Source: Acidobacteriota bacterium (GTDB lineage Bacteria; Acidobacteriota; Vicinamibacteria; Vicinamibacterales; UBA2999). From it: a stretch of DNA of 64,000 nucleotides. Positions 1 through 10,800 of the stretch are shown here, one piece after another. Location of the stretch: NCBI GenBank assembly GCA_018000455.1, contig JAGNJW010000019.1, forward strand, positions 1-64,000, written 5' to 3'. The notes beneath the pieces are model-generated. The model saw only the letters and a program-made list of their open reading frames with translations. It searched no databases and was not told where the DNA came from. Positions within the stretch are counted from its first letter, which is position 1, and each line of letters starts with the position of its first letter. A program made the translations under genes and the position numbers.

Positions 1-182
1 GCGAAGGTCAGCGTCCCGCGTGTGCCATTCGGCAGCAGGAGTGTGAAGGCTTCGTGCGACGCGTACTTCACGGCGCACTCACGCACCAGACTCGCCACCG
101 TGCCCCAGGGCCGGGGGGGCAGGTCCTGGGCCGTGGCCGGCGCATAGAATCGAGTCCAGGGGCGGGTAGAAAGGTCTGTCAT
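1..182 (-). CDS. Long-chain acyl-CoA synthetase (AMP-forming), N-terminal fragment
   Basis: Partial gene leaving the window at the left edge; only about 60 N-terminal residues are visible. The translation from the ATG at 182 reads MTDLSTRPWTRFYAPATAQD, followed by a segment ending VRECAVKYASHEAFTLLLPN. This matches the opening of the FadD/AMP-binding family, where a PW..fYp..v segment precedes a helix of the type L(f/v)eecv.kyadrpAf. The family activates fatty acids to acyl-CoA through an acyl-adenylate. The AMP-binding core lies outside the window, so the assignment rests on the N-terminal pattern alone. It is divergent from the SGNH lipoprotein gene at 306. Confidence 0.6.
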   Translation of the reverse strand, partial: MTDLSTRPWTRFYAPATAQDLPPRPWGTVASLVRECAVKYASHEAFTLLLPNGTRGTLTF

Positions 183-305
183 GGGGTGGCAGTCGTCGTC
201 AGCGCATTGTATTGAACTCGGCTCCGCCAGCCGAAAGATCAGCCGAAAGATCGCTGAGCCCGCCGGGACTCGACCCAGGCACCAACCTTGCAGAGGCTGC
301 CACCC

Positions 306-1184
306 ATGTCACGCTCGCTTCGCCTCGCCATCCTGGCGGTCGCCCTCGGGGTCGCGGGCTGCAGCAAGACGCCTGATTCGCCCACCTCGCCCTCGCCGAC
401 CGGGCCGGGCAGCGCCACCCTGAGCCAGACCAACCTCGGGGCCAGCGACGCGGCCGGCGTCGGGTCCTCCGTCCCTTGCTTCCCGTTCACGACCTGCGAA
501 CCGAACGCCACCAGCTGGGTGCAGGTGCTCTTCCGGCGCCTGCAGCAGAACGGCACGGCGGCCCTGCTCAACCTCGGCGTGCCGGGCTCGGTGCTGAGCC
601 AGAACATCGAGGAACTGGGGCGGCGGGTCGGCCGCACCTACCCCGGAAACTTCATCACCAACCAGGCACCGTTCACGAAGCCCGATTCCACGGTGGTGAC
701 GATCTTCGCTGGCGGCAACGACGCCAACACCATCGGACAAGTGGTGCAGGCGCAACTGGCTGGGGACGATGTCCGCGGTTTCATCGACCAACAGGTTCGT
801 CAGTGGGGCGACGATCTTGCCAGTCTCGTCCGCGCCGTGCGCCTGAAGGCGCCGAACACCAAGGTCGTGATCCTCAACCTGCCGAACCTGGCGGGCGCCC
901 CGTATATCGCTCGCAACTCGGCTCTCGAGCGCGGCGTGATGCAGCGCATCGTCGTCGGCATGACCGACCGGGTCAATGCCCAGGTGGGACCCAATACCTT
1001 CGTCGTCGACCTGATGTGCGATGCGCGCATCATCGAGCCCTCCAGCTTCTCGAGCGACGGCTTCCACCCGAGCGACCGGGGCTATGCCTTGATGGCGGAA
1101 CTCGCCTACCCGGCCGTCGTCAACGCCTCCCACACGGCGCCGTCGGCCGATTGCGCCCTGCGCCGCCTCGCCCCGGTGTACTAG
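306..1184 (+). CDS. SGNH/GDSL-hydrolase-like lipoprotein
   Basis: A 292-residue protein with a lipoprotein signal peptide: hydrophobic stretch at residues 5-18 and lipobox ending at Cys19 (GVAGC). A Ser/Thr/Pro-rich linker follows, then an SGNH-hydrolase fold. Block I is LGASDAAGVGSS (about residues 44-55) rather than the classic GDS; block III is GGND (about 136); block V is DGFHPSD with Asp251 and His254. The family comprises serine esterases or lipases acting on ester-linked lipids or carbohydrates; the substrate here is unknown. An in-frame ATG 18 bases upstream exists, but the start at 306 places the signal peptide correctly. Likely tethered to a membrane facing the periplasm. Confidence 0.75.
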   Translation: MSRSLRLAILAVALGVAGCSKTPDSPTSPSPTGPGSATLSQTNLGASDAAGVGSSVPCFPFTTCEPNATSWVQVLFRRLQQNGTAALLNLGVPGSVLSQNIEELGRRVGRTYPGNFITNQAPFTKPDSTVVTIFAGGNDANTIGQVVQAQLAGDDVRGFIDQQVRQWGDDLASLVRAVRLKAPNTKVVILNLPNLAGAPYIARNSALERGVMQRIVVGMTDRVNAQVGPNTFVVDLMCDARIIEPSSFSSDGFHPSDRGYALMAELAYPAVVNASHTAPSADCALRRLAPVY

Positions 1185-1366
1185 CACGGCGACGGCGCTT
1201 CGCCGCCTTCTCCCCCCTGATTTCGTCCCTTCGTCGGCCAGGCCGGCGGCGGCCCCGTGGGCCCGTACGCATGCCCTGGCCGACATTACATTTTCGTGAG
1301 ATATGGTCGATTGGTGCGATTGATGCACGTATACGACCTCACTTCGCAATAAACGCCATAAAATAT

Positions 1367-1396
1367 TTGAAATCTGGCGTCTCGATCGCGCACAAT
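1367..1396 (+). promoter_or_regulatory. Putative sigma-70-type promoter of glnN
   Basis: TTGAAA at 1367-1372 and CACAAT at 1391-1396 are separated by 18 bases, inside the only AT-rich stretch (about 1295-1375) of the 288-base gap before glnN. The gene's Shine-Dalgarno AAGAGGAG is at 1457-1464, eight bases before the ATG. The -10 is a weak match, and I see no clear sigma-54 (GG-N10-GC) element. Confidence 0.35.
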
Positions 1397-1472
1397 AGGC
1401 GCGCGCTGACCATCGGACAGAGTTCGCCGCCCCAAGTCATCGTGGTTCTTGCGCTAAAGAGGAGTCGTTTTC

Positions 1473-3650
1473 ATGGGATCTGACACGCTGAGCGCCGCCA
1501 TCGACCACATGCGCCGATGGGCCATGCATGAGGGCCGAGTCATGCACAAGCCCGCGCAGGTGGGCGAGATCTTCGGATCGCTGGTCTTCAACGACGCCGT
1601 GCAGCAGGCCCGGCTCCCCAAGGCGGTCTGCCAGGCGCTCCGCGACACGGTCAACAAGGGGATCCCACTCGAGATGTCGGCGGCCGACGCCGTGGCCTCG
1701 GCCCTCAAGGACTGGGCCGTCGAACACGGCGCGTCGCACTACACGCACTGGTTCCAGCCCATGACCGGCATCACTGCCGAGAAGCACGACTCGTTCTACG
1801 CGCCGACGAGCGACGGCCGCTCGATGGCCGAGTTCAGCGGCAAGGAGCTGGTGCGCGGCGAGCCCGATGCCTCGAGCTTCCCGTCCGGTGGCATGCGCAG
1901 CACCTTCGAGGCGCGCGGCTACACGGCCTGGGATCCGACCAGCCCGCCGTGGCTGCTCGTGAACGGCAACTCCGCCACGCTGGTGATTCCCACGGCCTTT
2001 GTCAGCTGGACCGGCCACTCGCTCGACAAGAAGACGCCGCTCCTGCGTTCGATGGAGGCCCTGTCGACGCAGGCCGTGCGCGCCCTGAAGCTCTTCGGCG
2101 TGCCGGCCTCGCGGGTCACCGCGACGTGCGGGCCCGAGCAGGAGTACTTCCTCATCGACCGCCACTTCTACTACAACCGGCCCGATCTCATCAACGCCGG
2201 CCGCACCTTGTTCGGCGCGCGCCCGCCCAAGGGCCAGGAACTCGAAGACCAGTACTTCGGCTCCATTCCGGAGCGCGTGCTCGCCTACATGGCGGAAGTG
2301 GAGACCGAACTCTACAAGGTGGGCGTGCCGATCAAGACGCGCCACAACGAGGTGGCGCCGTCGCAGTACGAGCTGGCCCCCATCTTCGAGAGCATGAACG
2401 TCGCCACCGACCATCAGATGATGACGATGGAGACGCTCAAGCGCATCGCGCCGAAGTACGGCCTCGCCTGCCTCACCCACGAGAAGCCGTTTGCCGGCGT
2501 GAACGGCTCCGGCAAGCACGTCAACTGGAGCATGAGCGACGACCTCGGCAACAACCTGCTCAATCCAGGTGAGACGCCGCACGACAACATGCAGTTCCTG
2601 TTCTTCTGCACGGCGGTCACCCGGGCAGTCGACACCTTCCAGGGCCTGCTGCGCATGAGCATCGCCAGCGCCGGCAACGATCACCGGCTCGGTGCCAACG
2701 AAGCACCCCCGGCGATTCTGTCGATCTTCCTCGGCGACATGCTCACCGACGTACTCGAGCAGGTCGAGTCGGGCGGCGTCAGGTCGAGCAAGCACGGCGG
2801 CGTGCTCGACATCGGCGTCTCGGTGCTGCCGAAGCTGCCGCGCGATGCCGGCGACCGCAACCGCACGTCGCCGTTCGCGTTCACCGGCAACAAATTCGAG
2901 TTCCGCGCCGTGTCGTCGAACCAGAGCATCGCGTTCCCGTCCACTTGCCTCAACGTGGCGGTGTCGGAGTCGCTCGACGTCATGTGCACGGAGCTGGAAG
3001 CGGCGCTGGCCAAGGGCGTGGGCCTCGAAGAGGCCGTCGCCGCGCTGCTCAAGGCGACCCTCAAGAAGCACAAGCGGATCATCTTCAACGGCAACGGCTA
3101 CTCGATGGAGTGGCAGAAGGAAGCGGCAAAGCGCGGGCTGCTCAACCACAAGAACACCGTCGACGCGCTGCCAGAGATCACGTCGCCGCTGGTCGTCAAG
3201 ACCTTCGAGAGGTTCAAGGTGCTCACCGGACGCGAACTCCACGCGCGCTACGAGGTGAACCTCGAGGCCTACAACAAGACGATCAACGTCGAGGCGCAGC
3301 TCATGGTGCTCATGGCCAATCGGTACATCGCGCCGGCCGCGCTCGACTACCAGCGTGCCGTCGCGGCGAGCGTCACGGCCGTCAGGCAGGCCGGCGGCAC
3401 CAGCCGCGAAGGCAAGAAGCTGCTCGCCAAGCTCGTCAAGCTGGTGGACCAGTTCCGCGCGCAGACCGATGCCCTGGCCGCCGCGCTCGACCACGTCGCG
3501 CCGTCGTCCGAGAAGCACGCGAAATTCATGCGCGACAAGGTCGTGCCGGCGATGGTGCGCCTGCGCGAGGTGGGCGACCAGCTCGAGGTCATGGCGCCGC
3601 ACGCAACCTGGCCGCTGCCCACCTATCGGGAGATGCTCTTCATCAAGTGA
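1473..3650 (+). CDS. glnN: Glutamine synthetase type III
   Basis: A 725-residue GSIII-family enzyme (usual length about 700-730) that makes glutamine from glutamate, ammonia and ATP, the central ammonium-assimilation step. Visible landmarks are the ATP/metal motif [10 protein letters not shown] (about residue 219), the glutamate-binding [11 protein letters not shown] (about 344), and the GSIII-specific C-terminal segment with [10 protein letters not shown] (about 538) and a helical tail. The N-terminal GSIII extension is present. The ATG at 1473 has a strong Shine-Dalgarno (AAGAGGAG, spacing 8). No GSI gene, glnB or amtB lies nearby, so regulation cannot be read from context. Orientation and spacing indicate a monocistronic unit. 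Confidence 0.95.
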   Translation: MGSDTLSAAIDHMRRWAMHEGRVMHKPAQVGEIFGSLVFNDAVQQARLPKAVCQALRDTVNKGIPLEMSAADAVASALKDWAVEHGASHYTHWFQPMTGITAEKHDSFYAPTSDGRSMAEFSGKELVRGEPDASSFPSGGMRSTFEARGYTAWDPTSPPWLLVNGNSATLVIPTAFVSWTGHSLDKKTPLLRSMEALSTQAVRALKLFGVPASRVTATCGPEQEYFLIDRHFYYNRPDLINAGRTLFGARPPKGQELEDQYFGSIPERVLAYMAEVETELYKVGVPIKTRHNEVAPSQYELAPIFESMNVATDHQMMTMETLKRIAPKYGLACLTHEKPFAGVNGSGKHVNWSMSDDLGNNLLNPGETPHDNMQFLFFCTAVTRAVDTFQGLLRMSIASAGNDHRLGANEAPPAILSIFLGDMLTDVLEQVESGGVRSSKHGGVLDIGVSVLPKLPRDAGDRNRTSPFAFTGNKFEFRAVSSNQSIAFPSTCLNVAVSESLDVMCTELEAALAKGVGLEEAVAALLKATLKKHKRIIFNGNGYSMEWQKEAAKRGLLNHKNTVDALPEITSPLVVKTFERFKVLTGRELHARYEVNLEAYNKTINVEAQLMVLMANRYIAPAALDYQRAVAASVTAVRQAGGTSREGKKLLAKLVKLVDQFRAQTDALAAALDHVAPSSEKHAKFMRDKVVPAMVRLREVGDQLEVMAPHATWPLPTYREMLFIK

Positions 3651-3721
3651 TACTGGCCAGGAACCGAGGTCGCTGACATCGGCCGGGGGCCGAGGCTCGC
3701 CACTGGTATCCTTACCGGGTC

Positions 3722-5239
3722 GTGTCTCGGCGCTCCGAGCTTGTCCTGTGCTTAACGATCGCGGCGCTGGCCGTCAGCGTCCGCAGCGCGCCGTTCATGG
3801 CGCCGGGCGTGCGCTTCGACGCCGATCAGGCCGTGGTCGGGCTGATGGCGAAACACATCAGCGAGGGGCGCGCCTTCCCCGTCTACTTCTACGGGCAGAG
3901 CTATCTGCTGGCCGTCGAGGCCTATCTCGCCGCGCCGGTGATGTGGGTGCTCGGACCAACGGAGGTCGCGCTCAAGCTGCCGCTCCTGGCGATGAACGTC
4001 GCGACGGTGCTGCTGCTGGTGTGGCGGGCCCATCGCGACCTCGGCCTGGCGCCGTGGCTGGCCCTGGCCGGTGCGCTGCCGCTGGCGCTGCCGGCCATCA
4101 CACCGGGCTCGCGGCTGATGGACGCCATGGGCGGGAACATCGAACCCCTGCTCTACACGCTCATTCTGTGGACGCTGCGGGCGCGGCCCTGGGCGTTCGG
4201 CCTGGCCCTCGGCGTGTTCGTCGCTCACCGCGAGTTCTCGCTGCTGGCCGCCGCGGCGCTGGGCGCGCTCGACCTGTGGCACCGGCGCGCCACGCCCGGG
4301 CCGCTGGCGCGTCACTGGATGATCGCCGCGCTGCTGGTCGTCGCCACGCAGGCCGGCGTCGCTGCCGTGGCGCCCCATGGCGACATGTACGGGCCTGACA
4401 GTGCTCGGCGCGCGGGTGCGGCGAGCCACACGGTCGGCGACGCGATCGCGGCCCAGGTATGCCTGACGCCGTCTGCCTGGCCCGCGCGCGCGCGACGGCT
4501 CGTCACTGAGCACCTGCCGCTGATGGCCGGCGGCCGGCCCGGCCCGATGTTCGAGGTCTCGATCAGTTCCGGCATGGGCCACGGCAATCCCGGTCTGGCC
4601 GTCTGGGTGCTCGCGCTCATCGTGGCTGGCTTCGGAGCCCGCTTGCTGGCCCTGCGTGGCCGGACGCGGCCGCTCGAGCCCCGGCCCGGCGTTCCCGCCA
4701 CGGCTCTGCCGGGCTTCCTCGTCGCCGTCGGCCTGCTTTCGACCTGCGTCTACGCGTTGGTCGCCTGTTCCCAGATCACGCAGGCCACGCTCCGCTATGA
4801 CCTGCTCGTGCTGTTCCTGCCGGTGGGCGCGCTGCTCGGCGGCTTGACCCAGCCGACCGCAGCAGTGCGCGCCGGCCTGGTCACGGCGACGGTGCTCTGG
4901 GCCGGCCTGAACCTCGACGACTACGGCGCGCTGGCGCGCGAGATTCGCGCCGGTCGGTGGCCCGACCACCGGGGCGATGCGGTGGCGGCACTCGAGTCCC
5001 GCGGGCTGCAGACACTGTGGGGCGATTTCCGGCTCGCCTACGTCCTCAGCTTCCGCTCGCAGGAACGCTTGAGGGTCGCCTCGACGACCGTGCACCGGAT
5101 CGACGAGTACGTGCGCCGCGCCGCCGAGCGGGACGTCCCCATGGTGAAACAAGGGATCTGCGCCAACGGCACGGAGCTCGTAACCGGCATCTGGTTGTGC
5201 CCCCCGCCCCCGCCCGAGGCACGACCGCCGGTATACTGA
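3722..5239 (+). CDS. PMT/GT39-like polytopic membrane protein
   Basis: A 505-residue integral membrane protein starting at a GTG, with about ten hydrophobic segments. The first periplasmic loop carries RFDADQAVVG, an acidic pair after TM1 as in GT-C (PMT/ArnT-like) glycosyltransferases that use polyprenyl-phosphate sugars. The segment HISEGRAFPVYFYGQSYL is typical of this superfamily in Acidobacteria. The C-terminal 100 residues (DFRLAYVLSFRSQERL) form a soluble periplasmic domain. Substrate and acceptor are unknown. It lies alone between glnN and an FKBP lipoprotein gene and resembles the larger membrane proteins at 43-52 kb only in general architecture. Confidence 0.6.
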   Translation: MSRRSELVLCLTIAALAVSVRSAPFMAPGVRFDADQAVVGLMAKHISEGRAFPVYFYGQSYLLAVEAYLAAPVMWVLGPTEVALKLPLLAMNVATVLLLVWRAHRDLGLAPWLALAGALPLALPAITPGSRLMDAMGGNIEPLLYTLILWTLRARPWAFGLALGVFVAHREFSLLAAAALGALDLWHRRATPGPLARHWMIAALLVVATQAGVAAVAPHGDMYGPDSARRAGAASHTVGDAIAAQVCLTPSAWPARARRLVTEHLPLMAGGRPGPMFEVSISSGMGHGNPGLAVWVLALIVAGFGARLLALRGRTRPLEPRPGVPATALPGFLVAVGLLSTCVYALVACSQITQATLRYDLLVLFLPVGALLGGLTQPTAAVRAGLVTATVLWAGLNLDDYGALAREIRAGRWPDHRGDAVAALESRGLQTLWGDFRLAYVLSFRSQERLRVASTTVHRIDEYVRRAAERDVPMVKQGICANGTELVTGIWLCPPPPPEARPPVY

Positions 5240-5271
5240 GAGCGCCACCCTGGCCCCGCTGACACGACCCA

Positions 5272-5724
5272 ATGTTCCAACCCACACGTTTCGCGCTCAT
5301 CCTGCTGCTTTCGGCCACGACCATCGCCTGCGGCGGCGGCGGCAACGACACGCCGACCTCGGCGACGCCGCCGTCGCTGGGGATTCCCTTCTCGACCACC
5401 GACCTTCTCGTGGGGACCGGCCTTGAAGCCCTGAACGGACGCCGGATCACGGTGAACTACACCGGCTGGCTGTACTCGACGACAGCCGCCGACAACAAGG
5501 GCACCCAGTTCGACACCAGCGCCGGACGTGGCCCGTTCGCGTTCCTGCTCGGCGCCCGCCAGGTCATCGCCGGCTGGGACCAGGGCGTGTCGGGCATGCG
5601 CGTCGGGGGCCAGCGTCGGCTGGTGATTCCGCCGGAGCTTGGCTACGGTGCCGCCGGCAGCGGCACGACGATTCCCGGCAACGCCACGCTGCTCTTCGAA
5701 ATCGAAGTGCTGGCGGTGCAGTAG
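5272..5724 (+). CDS. FKBP-type peptidyl-prolyl cis-trans isomerase, lipoprotein
   Basis: A 150-residue protein. Signal peptide with lipobox TIAC (Cys20) and a Gly-rich linker. A complete single FKBP domain (about residues 45-150) follows: VNYTGWL, FDTS, ARQVIAGWDQGVSGM, GGQRRLVIPPELGYG and the closing strand LLFEIEVL. FKBPs isomerise Xaa-Pro bonds during folding; the lipid anchor implies work on exported proteins at an envelope membrane. Aromatic and Asp residues of the active site (Tyr, Phe-Asp, Trp of AGWDQG, Tyr of LGYG) are all present, so it should be catalytically active. Confidence 0.9.
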   Translation: MFQPTRFALILLLSATTIACGGGGNDTPTSATPPSLGIPFSTTDLLVGTGLEALNGRRITVNYTGWLYSTTAADNKGTQFDTSAGRGPFAFLLGARQVIAGWDQGVSGMRVGGQRRLVIPPELGYGAAGSGTTIPGNATLLFEIEVLAVQ

Positions 5725-5740
5725 CTGGCGGCGCGGCGGC

Positions 5741-6478
5741 CTACGAAGCGCCGCGCGGAATCGGCGGGTGCTCGCGCATCCCGCGGCGGCTGATCCCCGC
5801 CAGCTCGAAGGTGTCGCCGTCCCGGCTGCGATTGTACATCACCCACGTCTGCACGCCGCCGCGCCCAGCCACGGCGATGCCCAGCGGGTGACGGCGAGGG
5901 ATGCGGATGTACTCCTCATAGGAATTGAAAGTCGCCGGCCGCGCGCCGACGACGACCGGGGCGGTCCCCGCCTGCGGCAACACCCACGCACCGACGACGG
6001 CGCCGCGCCACTCGGGCTCAGGCGTGCGCAGCGTGAGATCGACGTAGACGGTACTGGCGCCCGCGCCGCCCGGCACGTACATCGACACTTCGGTCACCCG
6101 CCGCTCGCCGATCCCGGCGGCGCGCGCCGCCACCTCTTCGACCGCGCGCTGCGCCCAGCGCCAGGGCTCGCCACTGGCGGCGAACACGCGCACGGTGGTG
6201 ACGGGAAGGCCTTCACTCGTCTCGAGCCCGACGATGGCCGGCGGGGCGGGCGACGGTGGGCCGACCAGTTGGCGCGGGGCGTCGACGAGCCAGCTGCGCC
6301 CGTCGAAGACGGCAATCGGGTGACGGCGGCCCGAGACGTCCACCGCGCGCACGGCAAACGACTCGGCCTGCAGCACGATGAGTGTAGGGTCGGGTCCGAG
6401 ATCCAGACTCTGCAGACCCATCCAGCCGGCACAGAACGCCAGCCACCATCGCCCGCTGCGACCGCGCCGCCGTGTCAT
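5741..6478 (-). CDS. Hypothetical exported or membrane-anchored protein
   Basis: A 245-residue protein that I do not recognise. The N-terminus is Arg-rich followed by a hydrophobic stretch (RWWLAFCAGWMGL), consistent with a signal anchor. The rest is a mixed alpha/beta domain with QAESFAVRAVDVSGR and a C-terminal half rich in Val/Tyr strands (VTEVSMYVPGG, VYVDLTLRT). No Cys pairs or metal motifs stand out. It is convergent with the FKBP gene (16 bases apart) and lies 59 bases downstream of the TolC-like gene on the same strand, so it could be the last gene of the efflux operon. Confidence 0.55.
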   Translation of the reverse strand: MTRRRGRSGRWWLAFCAGWMGLQSLDLGPDPTLIVLQAESFAVRAVDVSGRRHPIAVFDGRSWLVDAPRQLVGPPSPAPPAIVGLETSEGLPVTTVRVFAASGEPWRWAQRAVEEVAARAAGIGERRVTEVSMYVPGGAGASTVYVDLTLRTPEPEWRGAVVGAWVLPQAGTAPVVVGARPATFNSYEEYIRIPRRHPLGIAVAGRGGVQTWVMYNRSRDGDTFELAGISRRGMREHPPIPRGAS

Positions 6479-6537
6479 GGCGTCAGTCTACGCCTCGTTG
6501 GCCTCCGAGACCAGTACTCGCGAGGGTGCGGCCGTGG

Positions 6538-7815
6538 CTAGCCCGGGAACCGTCCCAGGGCCACGAGCAGCGCGAGCCGCGCCAGCCGGCCGCGGTCTTC
6601 GGCCTGGCGCACGGACGTCTCGGCGTCGCGCGAGCGCCGCTGCGCGTCCACCAGCTCGATGTTGGTGGTGGCCCCGGCACGAAACGCGATGTCGGTGATG
6701 CGCAGCACCTCGGCCGCATGCACGGCCGCTTCACGAGCCCGCTCGAGGGCCCGGGCTTCGGCGTCGATCGACGCCCGCGCCGCGCGCACTCCCGACTTGG
6801 CCTGCAGTTCGGCCTCGCGCCGCTCGACGCGGGCCACCGACACCTCCACCTCGCGGGCCGCCTTCACAGCGCGCCGCTGACCGCCGTCGAAGATCGGCAC
6901 CGCTGCCGAGAGCAGCGCCCGCCAGGTGCCGGAGGGCGCAAACAGCCCCGACGGTGTGAGGTAGGACGGTTCAAACGAGGCGCGCACCGTGGGCACCCAG
7001 TCGCGCCAGCTATCGGCCACCACCTGCCCGGCCAGGTCGATGCGCGCGTCGAAGAGCTTGATGTCGGTGCGGTCGAGCAGCCATGCCTCGCCTTCGGCCA
7101 CTGGCGTCTCGAGGCCCGGCTCGCCCGCCGCGTCGGCCGGGCGATCGGCCGCCATCAGCAGTCCGAGCGCTTCCTGACCAAGTGACACTGCCAGCCGCGC
7201 GCGTTCAACCAGTTCCTGCACCACCGCCAGCTCCTGGGCGGCCCGCAGTTCGTTGAGGCGGCTGCCGACGCCGCCCTCCCGCCGGGCCGTGGCGTAGTCG
7301 AGCTGCGCTTGGGCGTTGTCCCTGGCCCGCTCGTTCACTTCCACCTGCCGCTTGGCTCCGATAATCGACAGGTAGGCTTCGGCCGTCGCCACACCTACCT
7401 GGCGGCGGATATCGTCGACGGCGAGATTGGCGATGTCGACGCGCCGGGCCGCCTGAGCGCGGGCCGCCCACTGGGCCATCGCCAGTACCGGCACGGCCGC
7501 CGAGCCGGCGAAGAGCACTTGTGTCTGCGGGGTGACGACCTGACCGCTGAAGCCCCGCTCTCCGTCGAGCACGGTCGTGACGACGCTGCCGTCCACGGTT
7601 GGTCGCGTCGCCGCACGCGCCTGGGCCAGCAGCGCCTGCGCCGTGCGCACCGACGTGGCGGCACGCTCCACCGTCGGATTGGCGGCAATGGCCCGCTGCA
7701 CCGCGTCCTCGAACGAGACCGGTTCTGCCGACCCGACCTGCCCGGCCGCCGGCGCGCCCATCAGGGCGACGAGCGACAGCCCGAGCGCCGCGCGGCGCCA
7801 CGCCAGGTTACGCAT
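6538..7815 (-). CDS. TolC-family outer-membrane efflux protein
   Basis: A 425-residue outer-membrane factor with a signal peptide (MRNLAWRRAALGLSLVALMG...AAG). Two OEP-type repeats of long helices rich in Ala, Arg and Glu follow, with the YLSIIGAKRQVEVNERARDN helix and VRASFEPSYLTPSGLFAPSG strands. It forms the outer-membrane channel of the tripartite pump. The start ATG at 7815 overlaps the stop of the RND gene by 8 bases (ATGCGTAA), which fixes the start although the frame stays open further upstream, and shows translational coupling. Gene order is MFP, RND, OMF on the minus strand. Confidence 0.88.
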   Translation of the reverse strand: MRNLAWRRAALGLSLVALMGAPAAGQVGSAEPVSFEDAVQRAIAANPTVERAATSVRTAQALLAQARAATRPTVDGSVVTTVLDGERGFSGQVVTPQTQVLFAGSAAVPVLAMAQWAARAQAARRVDIANLAVDDIRRQVGVATAEAYLSIIGAKRQVEVNERARDNAQAQLDYATARREGGVGSRLNELRAAQELAVVQELVERARLAVSLGQEALGLLMAADRPADAAGEPGLETPVAEGEAWLLDRTDIKLFDARIDLAGQVVADSWRDWVPTVRASFEPSYLTPSGLFAPSGTWRALLSAAVPIFDGGQRRAVKAAREVEVSVARVERREAELQAKSGVRAARASIDAEARALERAREAAVHAAEVLRITDIAFRAGATTNIELVDAQRRSRDAETSVRQAEDRGRLARLALLVALGRFPG

Positions 7816-10800
7816 GCGCCACCTCCGGTGCTGCGGCGCTGTGCCGCGGTTGGCCGGGGACCAGGCTTCGGATGAGGACATAGAGAACCGGAATGAACAC
7901 GATGGACAGGAACGTGGAGGCGAGCATGCCGCCCGCCACTGTCGTTCCCACGGAGTTGCGTGCCGCCGCGCCGGCGCCGGTGGCGTAGGCCAGCGGCAGC
8001 ACGCCGAGGATGAAGGCAATTGACGTCATGAGAATCGGACGCAGCCGGATGCGCGAGGCCTCCACGGCCGCGTCGATGATCGAGTACCCGCTGCCGCGCA
8101 GCTGTTCGGCGAACTCCACGATGAGGATCGCGTTCTTGGCGGCCAGGCCGACCAGCAGCACGAGACCGACCTGGCAGAAGACGTCGTTGGCGAGTCCGCG
8201 CATGTACTGCGCGCCGAGCCCCCCGAGAACCGCCAGCGGCACGCCCAGCAGGATGATGACCGGCAGGACCCAGCTCTCGTACTGCGCGGCCAGCACCAGA
8301 TAGACCAGCAGCACGCTCAGCGCGAAGATGTAGACCGACTGCGATCCGGCGCTGATCTCCTCGAGCGACTGTCCGGCCCACGCGAAGGTGAACCCTGGCG
8401 GCAGCGCCGTGGCCGCAATCTCCTCCATCGCCTGCAGGGCTTCGCCCGAACTCAGCCCCGGCGCCGGCACGCCGGTGATCTCGGCCGATCGGAACAGGTT
8501 GAAGTGGCTGATCACCTGAGGCGCCGTCGTCTCGCTGACCCGCACCACCGTATCGAGCGACACCATCTGCCCGTTGGTCGTTCGGGCGTAGAGCTGCTTG
8601 AGATTGTCGGGCGAGGCCCGGAATCGCTGATCGGCCTGCGCGTAGACGCGGTAGGCCCGGCTGTTGAAGTCGAAGTCGTTGATGTACTGGGAGCCGAGGA
8701 AGATCTGCAGCGCGTCGGTGATCTCCCTGAGCGGCAGGCCCAGCGCGCGCGCCTTGTCGCGGTCGATGTCGACGACGAGCTGCGGGTCGTCGGCCCGGAA
8801 GCTGCTGAAGAGGCCGGCCACGCGACCCGACTGGTTGCCCTGCCGGGCCATGGCGGCGGTGGCGTCCGCCAGGCCGGTGATGTCGCCCCCGGTCTGATCG
8901 AGCACCTCGAACTGGAAACCGCCGAACACCGACAGCCCCTGAATCGCCGGCGGCGCAAACGGCACCACGATCGCCCCGGGAATGCCGAACATCGCGCCGC
9001 GGACGCGGTTGAGCACCGCGCCGAGCGACTGATCGGCCCGCCGACGCTCGTCGTACGGTTTGAGCATCGTGAAGATGAGGCCGTTGTTAGGGGCGGCGCC
9101 ACTGAAGCTGAACCCCATCACCGAGAACGCCGAGGCGATGTCGGGATCCGCGTAGAGGATCTTCTCCGCTTCCTTGGCAATCCCGTCGGTGTACTCGAGC
9201 GACGCACCGCCCGGAGCCTGCACCACGGTGATGAAGTAGCCCTCGTCTTCCTCCGGCACGAACGCCGTCGGCACCACCTGCGAGACGGCCCAGGTGGCCC
9301 ACAGGCCGAGCCCGAAGACGAGCAGCATCGCCCACCGCCAGCGCAGCGCCCAGCGGACGACCTGGACGTAGCCGTTGGTGCCACTCTCGATCCCGCGGTT
9401 CACCAAGGTAAAGAAGCGGCCGTGGGTGTGCACTTCCTTGTCGAGCAGCAGGGCCGCCAGCGCCGGCGTCAGCGTGATGGCGTTGAACACCGACAACACC
9501 ACCGCGAAGGCGATGGTGAGCGAGAACTGCTGGTAGAGGCGACCGGTCGTGCCCGGGAAGAAGGCCACCGGCACGAACACCGCCACCAGCACGATCCCGA
9601 TCACGATGACCGCGCTCAGCACTTCGTGCATGCCGTCGACCGACGCCTTGAACGCCGTCTTGCCGTACTCCCGCATGTGGCGTTCGATGTTCTCCACGAC
9701 CACGATGGCGTCGTCGACGACGATGCCGATCGACAGCACGATACCGAAGAGCGTCAGGGTGTTGATCGAAAAGCCGAACAGCTTGACGAAGGCGAAGGTG
9801 CCGATGAGCGACACCGGGATGGTCAGGGCCGGGATGAGCGTGCTCCGCCAGTTCTGCAGGAAGAGGAACATCACGAGGATGACCAGTCCCAGCGCCTCGG
9901 CGAGCGTCTTCAGCACCTCGACGATCGACTCGCGCACGACGGTGACGTTGTCGAACGCCAGGCGCCACTCGAGTCCGGGCGGGAAGCTCTTCTCGATGCG
10001 CGTCATCTCGGCCAGAACGCCGTCGTAAACGGCCAGCGCGTTGGCCGTGGGCAGCAGCTGGACGCCGAGGCCCGAGGCCTCGAGTCCGAGGAAACGCAGG
10101 TTGGCGGTGTAGTTCTCCGACCCGAGCTCGACGCGGCCGATGTCGGAGATGCGGACCAGGGCGCCGTCCTTGCCGCCGGCGACGACCACGTCGGCGAACT
10201 CGTCCACTTCGGTCAGGCGGCCCTGGGCGCGGACGCTCAAATTGAACATCTGCCCGGCCGACGCCGGCGACTCCCCGAGCGCACCTGCGGCTACCTGGAC
10301 GTTCTGCTCGCGCAACGCGTCCACGACATCGCTGGCGGTGAGCCCACGGGCCGCCAGCTTGGCCGGATCGATCCACAGCCGCATCGCGTAGCGGCGCTCG
10401 CCGAAGATGATGACGTCGCCCACGCCGGGCACGCGCTTGACCGCGTCTCGGACGTAGCGGTCGACGTAGTTGCTGATGAACTGGGCGTCGTAGCGGTTGT
10501 CCCGCGAGAAGAACCCGAGGCCGCCCATGAACCCGGCGGTGTTCTTCGTGACGGTGATGCCGTTGGTACGCACGTCGGCCGGCATGCGGCCGAGGGCCTG
10601 GTTGACCCGGTTCTGGACGTCGATGGCCGCCAGGTCGGGATCGCGGTCGATGTTGAAGGTGGCGGTGATGGTACTGATCCCGCTGTTGGTGCTCGACGAC
10701 TGCAGGTAGGCGAGGCCCTCGACGCCGTTGATCACCTGTTCAAGTGGTGTCGTGACGGCCGACTCCACGGCCTGTGCGTTGGCGCCGGTATAGACGGCGA

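Noticed and set aside
1437..3602. A 721-codon open frame antisense to glnN
   Set aside because: It is the mirror of a GC-rich conserved gene; its product is His/Arg/Glu-rich with no family pattern, while the sense strand encodes a full-length GSIII.
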